Shown here in pieces: positions 28,509 to 37,556 of a DNA stretch of 64,000 nucleotides; position 1 is the stretch's first letter, and each line of letters opens with the position of its first letter. A model generated the notes under the pieces. It was given only the letters and a program-made list of their open reading frames with translations, ran no database searches and was not told where the DNA came from. A program made the translations under genes and the position numbers. Source of the DNA: VXPQ01 sp965248175 (GTDB taxonomy: Bacteria > Bacteroidota > Rhodothermia > Rhodothermales > VXPQ01); assembly GCA_965248175.1 (NCBI GenBank), contig OZ252093.1:2542001-2606000 (forward strand), in the 5' to 3' direction.

Positions 28509-29212
28509 TTCGCATTGGTATTACCACATCATTCGAGCACGGCGAACAGCAACTGCGACGTGACTACGTGCAGGCCGTGGAATGCGCGGGGGGAATCCCC
28601 TTGATCGCACCCATGGCCGGGAAGCAAGCCATGTATTCCTTCGCTAACCTGCTTGACGGCTTGATCGTCACCGGAGGCCCCGCCATCACAGAGGGGCTGA
28701 TCGGAGACCTGCCGGACGATATAGAAGAACCCGACCCTGTGCGCGCCTGCTCCGATACCGCACTCCTCCGCGCTTGCCTGGGCATGCACTGCCCCGTTCT
28801 GGGCATCTGTTACGGAATGCAACTGCTCAATGCCTTGTACGGGGGCAGCATATACGCTGATGTTCAACGGGACATGGTCGGCGCACTTGTACACAGCGAC
28901 AAGCGGGGCGCAAGCGCCCATGCTGTCGAGCTGGAGGAGGCCTCGCACCTGCGCAACATCCTGGGCGTGCGAAGTCTCGTGGTCAACACCCGCCACATTC
29001 AGGCTATCGCCAGCGTGGCGCCCCTTTTCCGCGTAGCGGCCCGCGCGCCCGATGGGGTTGTAGAGGCTATCGAAAACGAGGATGCCACGATTCTCGGCGT
29101 ACAATTTCACGCGGAAAGAATGGGAGAAATCATGCAACCTCTCTTCAAACACTTTGTTGGTCAGGCCGACCTCGCCAAACAAAAACGGGAAAATCCGATT
29201 CATGCCGCGTAA
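28505..29212 (+). CDS. Class-I glutamine amidotransferase-like hydrolase (peptidase C26)
   Basis: 235 residues resembling gamma-glutamyl-gamma-aminobutyrate hydrolase (PuuD group). The nucleophile elbow is LGICYGMQLLN (Cys near 100), and the His-Glu part of the triad lies in GVQFHAERMGE, where the Glu is offset from the usual HPE. The opening GITTSFEHGEQQLRRDYVQAVECAGG is typical. It would cleave a gamma-glutamyl amide. Translation is coupled to dnaE by an ATGA overlap, and its own 3' end overlaps the start of the interrupted transglycosylase gene. Confidence 0.85.
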   Translation: MIRIGITTSFEHGEQQLRRDYVQAVECAGGIPLIAPMAGKQAMYSFANLLDGLIVTGGPAITEGLIGDLPDDIEEPDPVRACSDTALLRACLGMHCPVLGICYGMQLLNALYGGSIYADVQRDMVGALVHSDKRGASAHAVELEEASHLRNILGVRSLVVNTRHIQAIASVAPLFRVAARAPDGVVEAIENEDATILGVQFHAERMGEIMQPLFKHFVGQADLAKQKRENPIHAA

Positions 29213-29328
29213 CCCGCTTCGCTCCAGTATACTCCGGGCCTCCATAGGAGCAACCTGCACCATCCTGCTCCTGCTCCTCGTTTCGGGCGAACTGGCCCCG
29301 CTGGCGGGGCGCACCCTGCATTTCATGG
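29202..29328 (+). pseudogene. N-terminal fragment of a lytic transglycosylase-like gene, cut by IS5-like element
   Basis: The frame opens at ATG 29202 (overlapping the previous gene's end) and encodes about 41 native residues. Positively charged residues come first, then a strongly hydrophobic helix (CTILLLLLVSG), so this is a signal peptide or membrane anchor. At 29329 it is broken by the IS. Removing the element and one copy of the 8-bp duplication joins this frame exactly to the ORF at 30815, giving one protein of about 580 residues. Confidence 0.85.
29321..29328 (+). repeat. Target-site duplication, left copy (8 bp)
   Basis: TTTCATGG directly abuts the left inverted repeat of the IS5-like element. 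The same eight bases follow the right inverted repeat at 30811-30818. This marks a clean, probably recent, insertion. Confidence 0.9.
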
Positions 29329-29412
29329 GGGACTTATATACCAAAGGATACTCTGATTAACGACCGGTTTATTATCTTACGATATAGTCTATCCCCAAGC
29401 GAGGAAAATCCG

Positions 29413-30360
29413 ATGCTCCAGTTTTCATTCGAGGACGTGACCTACCAAAGCCGGACCAGAAAGACGCGTAACCAGCGATTTTTGGAGCAGATGGATGCGG
29501 TGCTTCCCTGGAAGGTTTTTCTCTCGGAATTAGCGCCTTTCTATCCGAAGGGCGCCAAGGGTCGTCCTCCGGTCGGTCTTGAGGCGATGCTTCGAATCTA
29601 CTTCATGCAGCAATGGTTCGGGCATTCGGATCCGGGCATGGAAGACGCCCTGCACGACAATATTGCGATGCGTCGTTTCGCTCGTCTGGAGGCGGGCTAC
29701 GCGCCGGACGAGACGACGATATGCAAGTTTCGTCACTGGCTCGAAGAGCGCGAGTTGACGAAGACGCTTTTGTCGATTAGCGGCAAGCACCTTCGTTCTC
29801 GTGGCGTCATGGTTCGCGAGGGCAGCATCGTGGACGCGACGATCATTTCTGCTCCGACGTCTACGAAGAACCGCTCCGGTCAGCGCGATCCTCAGATGCA
29901 GTCTACTCGCAAGGCGAACAAGTGGCATTTCGGGATGAAAGCGCATATCGGCACGGACACGCAGGGCTATGTGCACAGCGTAGAGGTAACGGCGGCGAAC
30001 GTGCACGACGTGACGATGATGGAGCAGTGTCTTCACGGCGAGGAGAAGGAGATTTACGGCGACAAGGGCTACGCGTGCCGAAAGCGCAAGGAGCAGGCCG
30101 AGTCGCAAGGCGTCGCCTGGCGGGTGCTGCGCAAGGCGGCCAGAGGCAGGAAACTGACATGTGCGGACGCTTCGTTCAATCGCAAGAGCAACCGCACTCG
30201 TGCGCGCGTAGAGCATCCCTTCGGGGTGGTCAAGCATCTTTGGGGTTACCGCAAGACGCGCTACCGGGGGTTGCGCAAGAACGCGGCGCAGGTCTATACG
30301 CTGTTTGCGCTGGCGAATTTCTACATGGCGCGCAAGAAATTGATAGCGGTCGCGGGATAA
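29413..30360 (+). CDS. IS5-family DDE transposase
   Basis: 315 residues. The N-terminal part (FLEQMDAVLPWKVFL, PVGLEAMLRIYFMQQWFGHSDPGMEDALHD) is the IS5 DUF772-type region. Catalytic residues appear in IVDATIISAPTS (first Asp), EKEIYGDKGYACRKR (second Asp) and ARVEHPFGVVKHLWGYRKTRYRG (Glu with the Y-(2)-R-(3)-E style surroundings). The gene is full length with no internal stop, so the element may be active. Confidence 0.95.
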   Translation: MLQFSFEDVTYQSRTRKTRNQRFLEQMDAVLPWKVFLSELAPFYPKGAKGRPPVGLEAMLRIYFMQQWFGHSDPGMEDALHDNIAMRRFARLEAGYAPDETTICKFRHWLEERELTKTLLSISGKHLRSRGVMVREGSIVDATIISAPTSTKNRSGQRDPQMQSTRKANKWHFGMKAHIGTDTQGYVHSVEVTAANVHDVTMMEQCLHGEEKEIYGDKGYACRKRKEQAESQGVAWRVLRKAARGRKLTCADASFNRKSNRTRARVEHPFGVVKHLWGYRKTRYRGLRKNAAQVYTLFALANFYMARKKLIAVAG

Positions 30361-30538
30361 GTACGCCCGGGCGCCCCGTTTTGAGGCGTCCGGGGCGCTA
30401 AAACGCAACAATATCGTAGATTCGGCCTTGAATCCGACCCCTGACGGCCCCTGTCCAACCTGAAATCGCCCTTCCCCGGTCTCGAACCTTCAATTCGACT
30501 CCCAGTGATGGATTGATCAGAACTTCCCAAAGTAACCA

Positions 30539-30772
30539 TCAAGGCAGGTCTGGCAGATCGCACAAAAATTCGGCATCCGAAGTTCGGCACTCTGCGGGAA
30601 GGCAGGCACATCCACATAAATCAGCATTGATGCATATGTTCGTGTCGCTATGATAGCCTTCGTGATGCCCACATGGGCACATCTTCGGGGTGTTATTGGG
30701 GTAACACCACGAGGGCACATACGGCGAACGGCATCCAGGGCCGTGTGAGCTTTCGCTAACTTGTCCGGGCAT
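30539..30772 (-). CDS. Small Cys-rich protein, possible IS passenger
   Basis: 77 residues with about ten cysteines. The core reads MCPCGHHEGYHSDTN followed by ICINADLCGCACLP, a C-x-C-G-H-H ... C-x-C-x-C pattern that could bind one or two zinc ions. I do not recognise a family with certainty, but short phage and plasmid proteins use similar CGH-C-C knots. An AAAGGA lies just before the ATG. It is inside the inverted repeats of the IS5-like element, convergent with the transposase. It may be a cargo gene or a chance ORF; the Cys/His spacing favours a real protein. Confidence 0.45.
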   Translation of the reverse strand: MPGQVSESSHGPGCRSPYVPSWCYPNNTPKMCPCGHHEGYHSDTNICINADLCGCACLPAECRTSDAEFLCDLPDLP

Positions 30773-30810
30773 GGTCCTTTAGAGTTTGGTTACTTTGGTA
30801 TATAAGTCCC

Positions 30811-30818
30811 TTTCATGG
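30811..30818 (+). repeat. Target-site duplication, right copy (8 bp)
   Basis: TTTCATGG follows the right inverted repeat and equals the left copy at 29321-29328. It contains the ATG that now opens the downstream ORF. Confidence 0.9.
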
Positions 30819-32434
30819 AGATGCGGGGGGAAAAGGATGAGAACAGCTTTACCCTCAAACAACTCGACACCCACCCGGATATAGTTTTCCATTCCTGGTT
30901 CAGCGACCCGCTGGTTGAGGAGGAGGATGCCGAAGAGCACGAAACGGTAATCCGTAACCGACTTGTTCGCGCTTTCCGGGACTTCCTTGCCCTGTACGTC
31001 CAGCGTCAGGGGGAAGACAACAACTTCACGTTGCGCGTGGTGGATAACCGGACCGACGAATTACTCGAAATCCACGAGCTGAACCGGGAAGATTGGGAAA
31101 ATCGTGCGCTGGACACTCCCTGGGACTGGGACCTCGTTGACGAACAACGACGGCGACAAACACGCGTGCTCGTTGACAAGTACGTGGACCAGGGCATACC
31201 GCGCAGGGCGGTCACCGTAAAATGGGGGCGCAGGAATCAGGTGGTCGAGGCTCGTATGCGAGAACTGGCTTACATCGAATACGAAGTCCGCCTGGCAAAA
31301 CTGCTCGGCTTGAGCCTGCTGGTCACCGAAACGGGCACCGTGGAAACCTTCAACCGGGATGATCTCGTGTCTGCGGCAGGCGCACGGGGCCGCTACCAGA
31401 TCATGCCCTTCCTGCTACGTTTGAACGACATCTACCGGTACCGCCTCACCACGGCGAAAGGAAATACCATCCGGGTGTACGAAGAACGGCACCTCCTCCT
31501 GACCATGGAGACTGCGTTCACGACCATCGCAGGGTACCGCAACGCCGTCGGGCACGAAATACCCGGGTTATCGGCCTATCATTCAGGCCCTGGCAACATC
31601 TTCATGCTATACCGTACGTTTCTTGAGGAAGGCGGGGATTTCCACACACGGGAGTCCACCGTAATGGACGCATACATATGGGCCATCACCGATGGATTCG
31701 ACAAACTCTCCTCCAGCAGCTTCCGGAATAACTCGCGAGGCTACGTTGCATCAGCCTATGGTTCGCTGCGCGCCACAGAATCGCTCCCTGTGGATAAAAC
31801 CGCCACTGCGCAGGTGGAACGCGTACAGCTTCGCAGCGGAGAACGCATCACGCTGAACCGCCTGCTGCAACTCCTTCCAGGCACTGATCTCGAGGAAGCA
31901 AACGCCTACGACCGCTTCCGCGAGCATAACCCGCACTTTCTACTGCCGGAACGCTCCGAAAACCAATCGGGCGTGCCGCCCGAAGGCGATGTACAACTCG
32001 TTTCTCGCTCCGGGAACACCCCTGTGCGCTTCTTCCTTCCGGCCGGCTCGATCAAAGCCCTGTTTGCTGCAGGTTTCGACGGCATCGATCCGGAAAAAAC
32101 CTTCCACTTCGGACAGGATACGTATGGCGGAGCACCCTGGTCCTACAGTGCACCCGACCCACCTGATGCGTTTCCAGGCACCGTCTGGGATCGGCAGTAC
32201 GACGAACTGGTGCAGGAAACAGCCCGATTCGGCTTCACGAACGAAAACAGGGAACGCCTTGCAACCCTTACCGAACGCTTCGAAGCACTGGCCAGGGAAC
32301 AGCCTTCGTTCTACAGAGACATGCAATGGAAGATCATCAAAACACACCACCGCCTGTGGCATTCGGAAGTGTTCGATCGACTCGCCGCCGTGGTACGTGA
32401 AACCGCCATATCCGAAGAGGCATATCCAGAGTAA
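30815..32434 (+). pseudogene. Lytic transglycosylase-like protein, separated from its signal sequence by an IS
   Basis: 539 residues starting from an ATG created inside the target duplication. The region near 185-260 resembles SLT-type lytic transglycosylases: a Glu-containing VTETGTVETFN, then SAAGARGRYQIMPFLL, and LSAYHSGPGNIFMLYRTF, which parallels the AYNAGPG motif. Such enzymes cleave peptidoglycan glycan strands in the periplasm. The N-terminal signal now lies upstream of the IS, so even if translated this product would stay in the cytoplasm. The remaining about 300 residues have no domain I recognise. Confidence 0.78.
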
Positions 32435-32454
32435 CGGACAGGCAGCGCCGGATA

Positions 32455-34638
32455 TTAACGGGCTTGTATGGCTTGCTTAGCCTGCCGCATCAACAGTTCC
32501 TGCACCCCATCCTCCTCGTCCCGTGACGTCGGCTGTCGCTGCACATACTGGCCGTCAGGGCCAAGGTCCCAGGCAAGACGACGATCCTCGAAATACAATT
32601 GCAAGATATCCCTGCACCGCTTCCGCAATGCAGGGTCCTCGATTGGAATGATGACCTCCACACGGTCTTCAAGATTCCTTCGCTGCCAATCGGCACTGCC
32701 CAGATACACAAGCGGGTTCCCTGCGTTATGGAAACAGAAAATGCGGCTGTGTTCAAGAAACCGGCCCACAACGCTGCACACCCGGATGTTTTCGCTATAG
32801 CCCGGCAAGCCGGGGCGCAAACGGTTATGGCCCCGCACGATGAGATCAATCTTCACACCCGCCTGGGATGCTCTGTATAGCTTACGGATCATCCCCGTAT
32901 CGTCGAGCGCATTCATCTTGGCAATGATGTGGCCATTGCCGTGCGCCTTATGATGCGCCACCTCCTGTTTCACGAGTGCGGCGAACATATTGCGCATGTC
33001 CCGTGGCGCTATCAACAGTTTTTTGTAATGCTGCTCCGGAGCGTATCCGGTCAGAAAATGGAACAGGTTAATCGTATCGTAACCGATATCCGCCCGGCAG
33101 GTGAGTAGCCCTACATCCGTGTAAAAACGGGCCGTAGCCGGGTTGTAATTACCCGTGCCGATGTGACAGTAAGCGCGCAGGCTCCCGTCTTCCTCCCGAA
33201 TCACGAGCGTCACCTTGGCGTGCGTCTTGAGGCCCACAAGGCCATAGGTCACATGCACCCCCGCATTTTCGAGCCGCCTCCCCCATTCAATATTGTTTTC
33301 TTCGTCAAACCTTGCCTTGACCTCAACCAACACGGCCACTTGCTTACCCCGCTCGGCAGCGTGAATCAGGGCGTCGATAATCGAAGATTTTTCGGAGGTG
33401 CGGTACAACGTCTGCTTGATGGCCAGCACGCGAGGGTCTTCTGCGGCCTCCTCGATGAATCGTTGCACGCTGCTCCGAAACGATTCATAGGGATGATGCA
33501 CAAGGACATCTCCGTTACGGATGACCGAAAAAATGTCAGGGCTGTCCTCGGATTCGCCTTCGAACTGTAACCGCACTGGTATCACGGAACGAAATGGCTT
33601 GTACTTGAAGCCGATCCCATTCAGATGGTAGAAAAATGCACAATCCGAATGATCGATCAGACCAGTACTCACGTACACATCGTCGGCCGAAAGACTCAAT
33701 TCGCGCATGAGCAATTTCCGGACACGGGGGGGCATGTCTTGCTCGACTTCGAGCCGGACAACGGGAGCGAATCGGCGTTCACGTAATTCATCGGACATCA
33801 TCTCGATCAGATCGTCCGCTTCTTCCTCGTCCCGATCGATGTCGGCATTGCGCGTGATCTGAAAGGCATGCGCATGTTCGACTTCCATACCGCGAAGCAA
33901 TTCATGCAGGTTGTGCTGGATAACCTGTTCCAGCGGCACGTAGTGATTAGGCTCTTCCAGCGGCACCCACCGCCCCTGACTGGTCGGCACTTTGACGCGG
34001 GCAAAGTGTTCGGTGCCGCGCTTGGGGTGGCGTAACAGAATGGCCAGCGAAAGGCTCAGATTGGAGATGAACGGAAACGGATGTCCGGGATCTACAGCAA
34101 GAGGCGTCAGGATAGGAAAAATATTGGCCTCAAAGTACCGGTGCAATCGCTCCTTCTGCTGCTGCGAGAGATCGTCGTAGGACAGAATGCGAATGTTCGC
34201 ACACTCGGCCAACTGCGGGCGCAACGACTTCTCCCATAGAGAAGTCATGGTTGCGTACATGGGCAACACCGCCTTCCGGATAAGTTGCAACTGCTCGCGG
34301 GCCGTCCGCCCGTCCGGAGACAAGGCATGCACCCCGGCGGCTTCCTGCCGTTTGAGGCCGCCCACGCGCTTGCGAAAAAATTCGTCGAGATTGCTCGAAA
34401 CAATGGAAAGAAAATGTACACGCTCCATGAGCGGAATACGCTCATCGATGGCCTGATACAACACCCGCCAGTTGAAATCGAGCCAACTCAACTCCCGGTT
34501 GAAGAACAGATGCGGGTGTTTTTCCACCCGGCCCTTCGGCGCCGGACGAGGAGATGTGGCGTGCGACACAGGAAACACCGGCGCCGCGCCATCGCCGGAA
34601 GATATACTATCCGCGATAACCGGAGTATGGCTACTCAT
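32455..34638 (-). CDS. ppk1: Polyphosphate kinase 1
   Basis: 727 residues. The N-terminal domain opens with FFNRELSWLDFNWRVL; the catalytic half has VEVKARFDEENNIEW, the phospho-accepting His region GLVGLKTHAKVTLV, the second active-site His in LEHSRIFCFHNAG, and YLGSADWQRRNLEDRVE. It makes inorganic polyphosphate reversibly from ATP. It is on the same strand as dnaG (6 bp apart) and close to a polyphosphate glucokinase gene, which would consume its product. Confidence 0.96.
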   Translation of the reverse strand: MSSHTPVIADSISSGDGAAPVFPVSHATSPRPAPKGRVEKHPHLFFNRELSWLDFNWRVLYQAIDERIPLMERVHFLSIVSSNLDEFFRKRVGGLKRQEAAGVHALSPDGRTAREQLQLIRKAVLPMYATMTSLWEKSLRPQLAECANIRILSYDDLSQQQKERLHRYFEANIFPILTPLAVDPGHPFPFISNLSLSLAILLRHPKRGTEHFARVKVPTSQGRWVPLEEPNHYVPLEQVIQHNLHELLRGMEVEHAHAFQITRNADIDRDEEEADDLIEMMSDELRERRFAPVVRLEVEQDMPPRVRKLLMRELSLSADDVYVSTGLIDHSDCAFFYHLNGIGFKYKPFRSVIPVRLQFEGESEDSPDIFSVIRNGDVLVHHPYESFRSSVQRFIEEAAEDPRVLAIKQTLYRTSEKSSIIDALIHAAERGKQVAVLVEVKARFDEENNIEWGRRLENAGVHVTYGLVGLKTHAKVTLVIREEDGSLRAYCHIGTGNYNPATARFYTDVGLLTCRADIGYDTINLFHFLTGYAPEQHYKKLLIAPRDMRNMFAALVKQEVAHHKAHGNGHIIAKMNALDDTGMIRKLYRASQAGVKIDLIVRGHNRLRPGLPGYSENIRVCSVVGRFLEHSRIFCFHNAGNPLVYLGSADWQRRNLEDRVEVIIPIEDPALRKRCRDILQLYFEDRRLAWDLGPDGQYVQRQPTSRDEEDGVQELLMRQAKQAIQAR

Positions 34639-34644
34639 GTTGCT

Positions 34645-36600
34645 TCAACGTATGATTTGCCCTTTCTCTAAACGACTCCGCAAAGCTTGTAACTGGATAA
34701 TATCCTGCTGATACGTACGAATGTCATCGCCACTTGCTTCAGCCCGGGATTGTTCCTCGGCTCTGCACGCTATGGCTTCATCCACGCGGACAATCTTCAG
34801 GCGTTTCATCGCCTGAAGGGCTGCCTCTTCAGGGTTTTCGTCCAGACGGGGTACGACAACGCCCTTTTTTTGCTCCCAGTTCTCCGACGGTTCTTCCTTG
34901 CGCACGGCTACCTCCGCAACGAGCTGCTGTACCTCCGCACCATAGGCCCCGTCAAGAAATGCCTGCCGGTTCATGGATCCCGCCCGGTGTTGCTCGGCAA
35001 AGCCTTCCACCGTACGGCGCGGCGCCCCGGGAGAAAATTCGCCCAGGCTCGTGTTTCCCAGAATGTAGGTAACCATTGGCAGGCCCTGTTCGAACATCAG
35101 GCGGATCAGTATTTTTTCGGTGGAAAGCGTTGTAGAAACAGACGCTCCTTTTCCGGAGGCTTGCCTGCGCGCCCCCCTGGCAAATGCGTCGCCACTCCGG
35201 CTGACGGATCTACCCGTCGGCTGTCTGCCTGCCTCAGACGCCGGACGCCCCGTACGAGCAGATCGTCGAAATTCCTCACGTTGTCGGGAGGTCGCCATGC
35301 TTTCCAACACATCGTATAGCCTGCCCTCGGGTACGCTGAATATCTCACTTGCCCGGGGCAGCCATGCCTCTCGCGTCAGGACATCGGGTATACACGCAAT
35401 GGCCTGGAGTACGGTGCGCATGCCGGCAGCCCGTCCTTCAGGGGTATCGAGCCGCCCGGCGCGGCGGTCGGCATCATGCAACCAGCGCACGAAATCGACC
35501 CGGTGCGTTGCCAGGTAATCCTTGAGAGACGCTCCTTCCCGCTGCGCAATCGAATCGGGATCCTCGCCCGCAGGAAGTTCAACCACGTAGACGCTCATGC
35601 CTTCTGCGAGCACGATGTCGATACCGCGCCGCGCCGCTTTTTCACCCGCCCCGTCCGCATCGAACACAAGCACGATACGCTGTGCATACCGGTGCAACAA
35701 CTGTACCTGCTCGCGGGTCAGCGACGTACCGCAAGACGCAACCGTATTCCGAACGCCGACCTGGTGCAACGAGATAACATCCGTATAGCCCTCGACGAGC
35801 ACCGCTTCTTCCTGCTCGCGGATGACTTGCCGGGCCTGATGAAGCCCGTACAATACCCGTCGCTTGTCATATACGAGCGTTTCCGGGGAATTGATGTATT
35901 TCGGCTGGGTATTTCCCTGTTCGCCCGTGGAATCGTCAAGCACCCTGCCCCCGAACCCCAGCACTTTGCCCATGTGCGAAAAGATGGGAAACATTATGCG
36001 GTCCCGGTAGCGATCGTAATGCCCCTCGCCGCTTGTCCGGGGGATGACGAGCCCGGCCTGCTCCAGCGTTTCGGCGGATATATGTTTCGCTTCCGCCTCC
36101 TTAAGCAATCGATCCCAGCCATCCGGAGCGTACCCGGCGCCGAACTCCCTGATCATGGCCTCCGAATACCCGCGGCGCTGCATATACGCCAGCGCCTTTG
36201 GGCCGGAATCGGCCTGGGTCAATTGGGTATAAAAGAACCGGGCGGCAAAACGCAGGGCGCCGTAGACGGCTTCCATGGCGTCGGCTCGCTCGCGGGACGT
36301 CGCCCCCTCCTCCGGCAACTCGATACCCTCTTTTTCCGCGAGGGTACGCACCGCCTCCGGAAACGACATCCCTTCCACTTCTCTCACGAACCGGAACACG
36401 TCGCCTCCTGCGCCGCAACCAAAACATTTAAAAATCCCCAGTTCGGGATTCACACTGAATGACGGCGTTTTTTCCTGGTGAAAAGGACATAGCCCGAAAA
36501 AACTGGAGCCTTTCTTCTTCAGGCGCACATAGCCGCTCACGACATCGACGATATCCGACGCCGCACGTACTTCAGCGATTGTGTCGTCCGAAAAATACAT
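34645..36600 (-). CDS. dnaG: DNA primase
   Basis: About 651 residues. The zinc-binding domain (CPFH..., CFGCGAGGDVFRFV) begins near residue 38. The core includes FGGRVLDDSTG, the Toprim Glu in EAVLVEGYTDVISLHQVG and the acidic pair VFDADGAGEKAA. A variable C-terminal region with an Arg/Ser-rich linker (about 430-480) precedes the helicase-binding end. It makes RNA primers for replication. The ATG at 36600 (MYFSDDTIAEVR) matches the usual primase start; ATGs at 36612 and 36666 are alternatives. Confidence 0.95.
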   Translation of the reverse strand: MYFSDDTIAEVRAASDIVDVVSGYVRLKKKGSSFFGLCPFHQEKTPSFSVNPELGIFKCFGCGAGGDVFRFVREVEGMSFPEAVRTLAEKEGIELPEEGATSRERADAMEAVYGALRFAARFFYTQLTQADSGPKALAYMQRRGYSEAMIREFGAGYAPDGWDRLLKEAEAKHISAETLEQAGLVIPRTSGEGHYDRYRDRIMFPIFSHMGKVLGFGGRVLDDSTGEQGNTQPKYINSPETLVYDKRRVLYGLHQARQVIREQEEAVLVEGYTDVISLHQVGVRNTVASCGTSLTREQVQLLHRYAQRIVLVFDADGAGEKAARRGIDIVLAEGMSVYVVELPAGEDPDSIAQREGASLKDYLATHRVDFVRWLHDADRRAGRLDTPEGRAAGMRTVLQAIACIPDVLTREAWLPRASEIFSVPEGRLYDVLESMATSRQREEFRRSARTGRPASEAGRQPTGRSVSRSGDAFARGARRQASGKGASVSTTLSTEKILIRLMFEQGLPMVTYILGNTSLGEFSPGAPRRTVEGFAEQHRAGSMNRQAFLDGAYGAEVQQLVAEVAVRKEEPSENWEQKKGVVVPRLDENPEEAALQAMKRLKIVRVDEAIACRAEEQSRAEASGDDIRTYQQDIIQLQALRSRLEKGQIIR

Positions 36601-36762
36601 GCCGGGGCGCATGTCTTGAAGAATCGGGAAGTTTGTGCCCGGCAGACTTGCCGGAACCGCTGCCATCCCTTAAAATGGGGTAGGAATGGATAAGGTACGG
36701 CGCTCAGCAGCGCTGCATCCGTCCGCCTTCATGCATCCGTAAGGCCAAGATACGATTCTGTC

Positions 36763-37515
36763 GTGGAAATTTTTGGGATTGATGTCGGCGGTTCCGGAAT
36801 CAAGGGCGCTCCGGTAGACGTCCGTACCGGTCGCCTCACTACCGAGCGCCTGCGCATACCGACCCCGGAGGGAGCTTCTCCAAAAGAGGTCGCCGCCGTA
36901 GTGGTGTCCATGCTGGATCATTTCCGCTGGAAAGGCCCGGTCGGATGCGGCATTCCCGCTCGCGTCAAGCAGGGCGTGGCGCACACTGCCGCAAACATCA
37001 GCGACTCCTGGATCGGTAAAGATGCCGCCCGGCTTTTCTCCAAAGCGTCCGGCTGCCCGTTTGCCATCCTCAACGATGCCGATGCAGCCGCCCTGGCGGA
37101 AATGCATTTCGGTGCAGGCCGCGGCCTGAAAGGCGTCGTCCTGATGCTCACCCTCGGCACAGGGATCGGGTCGGCGCTTTTCGTGGACAACATGCTGATT
37201 CCGAACACGGAATTCGGGCATTTCTGGCTGCAGGGCCGAGTCGCCGAGCACTACGCCTCCGATCGGGTACGCAAGGAGGAAAATCTGGATTGGGAAACCT
37301 GGGCTGCGCGTATGCAGGAATACCTGAGCCACCTCGAACGCCTGCTGGATATCGACACGATCATCCTCGGGGGCGGCATCAGCAAACCGAGTCGGAGTGA
37401 AAAATTCCTCCACTTGCTACATACGAAGGCCGATCTCCTGACCGCAGAACTCAGAAACGAAGCGGGCATTGTGGGTGCTGCATGGACGGCCCGCCGTCTG
37501 GTGGCAAGCAAATAA
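36763..37515 (+). CDS. ppgK: Polyphosphate glucokinase (ROK family)
   Basis: 250 residues from a GTG start. The phosphate-binding FGIDVGGSGIKGAPVDV, the catalytic Asp in LNDADAAALAEMHFGAG and TLGTGIGSALFVDN are ROK motifs, and the PNTEFGHFWLQGRVAEHYAS and IILGGGISK parts match polyphosphate-dependent glucokinases closely. It phosphorylates glucose using polyphosphate (and often ATP). It is divergent from dnaG-ppk1, so polyphosphate synthesis and use sit side by side. dapD follows 41 bp later. Confidence 0.9.
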   Translation: MEIFGIDVGGSGIKGAPVDVRTGRLTTERLRIPTPEGASPKEVAAVVVSMLDHFRWKGPVGCGIPARVKQGVAHTAANISDSWIGKDAARLFSKASGCPFAILNDADAAALAEMHFGAGRGLKGVVLMLTLGTGIGSALFVDNMLIPNTEFGHFWLQGRVAEHYASDRVRKEENLDWETWAARMQEYLSHLERLLDIDTIILGGGISKPSRSEKFLHLLHTKADLLTAELRNEAGIVGAAWTARRLVASK

Positions 37516-37556
37516 TCCGCCTTGCACGACATTCTTGCGGACATTCCTCTGTATAT

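Larger units (their letters stand above)
29329..30810 (+). mobile_element. IS5-like insertion sequence, complete, 1482 bp
   Basis: The element is bounded by perfect 18-bp inverted repeats (GGGACTTATATACCAAAG at 29329-29346 and its complement at 30793-30810) and an 8-bp target duplication. It carries one transposase gene (29413-30360) and about 430 bp of further DNA before the right end, more than a simple IS needs. That tail holds a reverse-strand Cys-rich ORF. An 8-bp duplication is unusual for many IS5 subgroups but fits the ISH1-like one. Confidence 0.92.
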
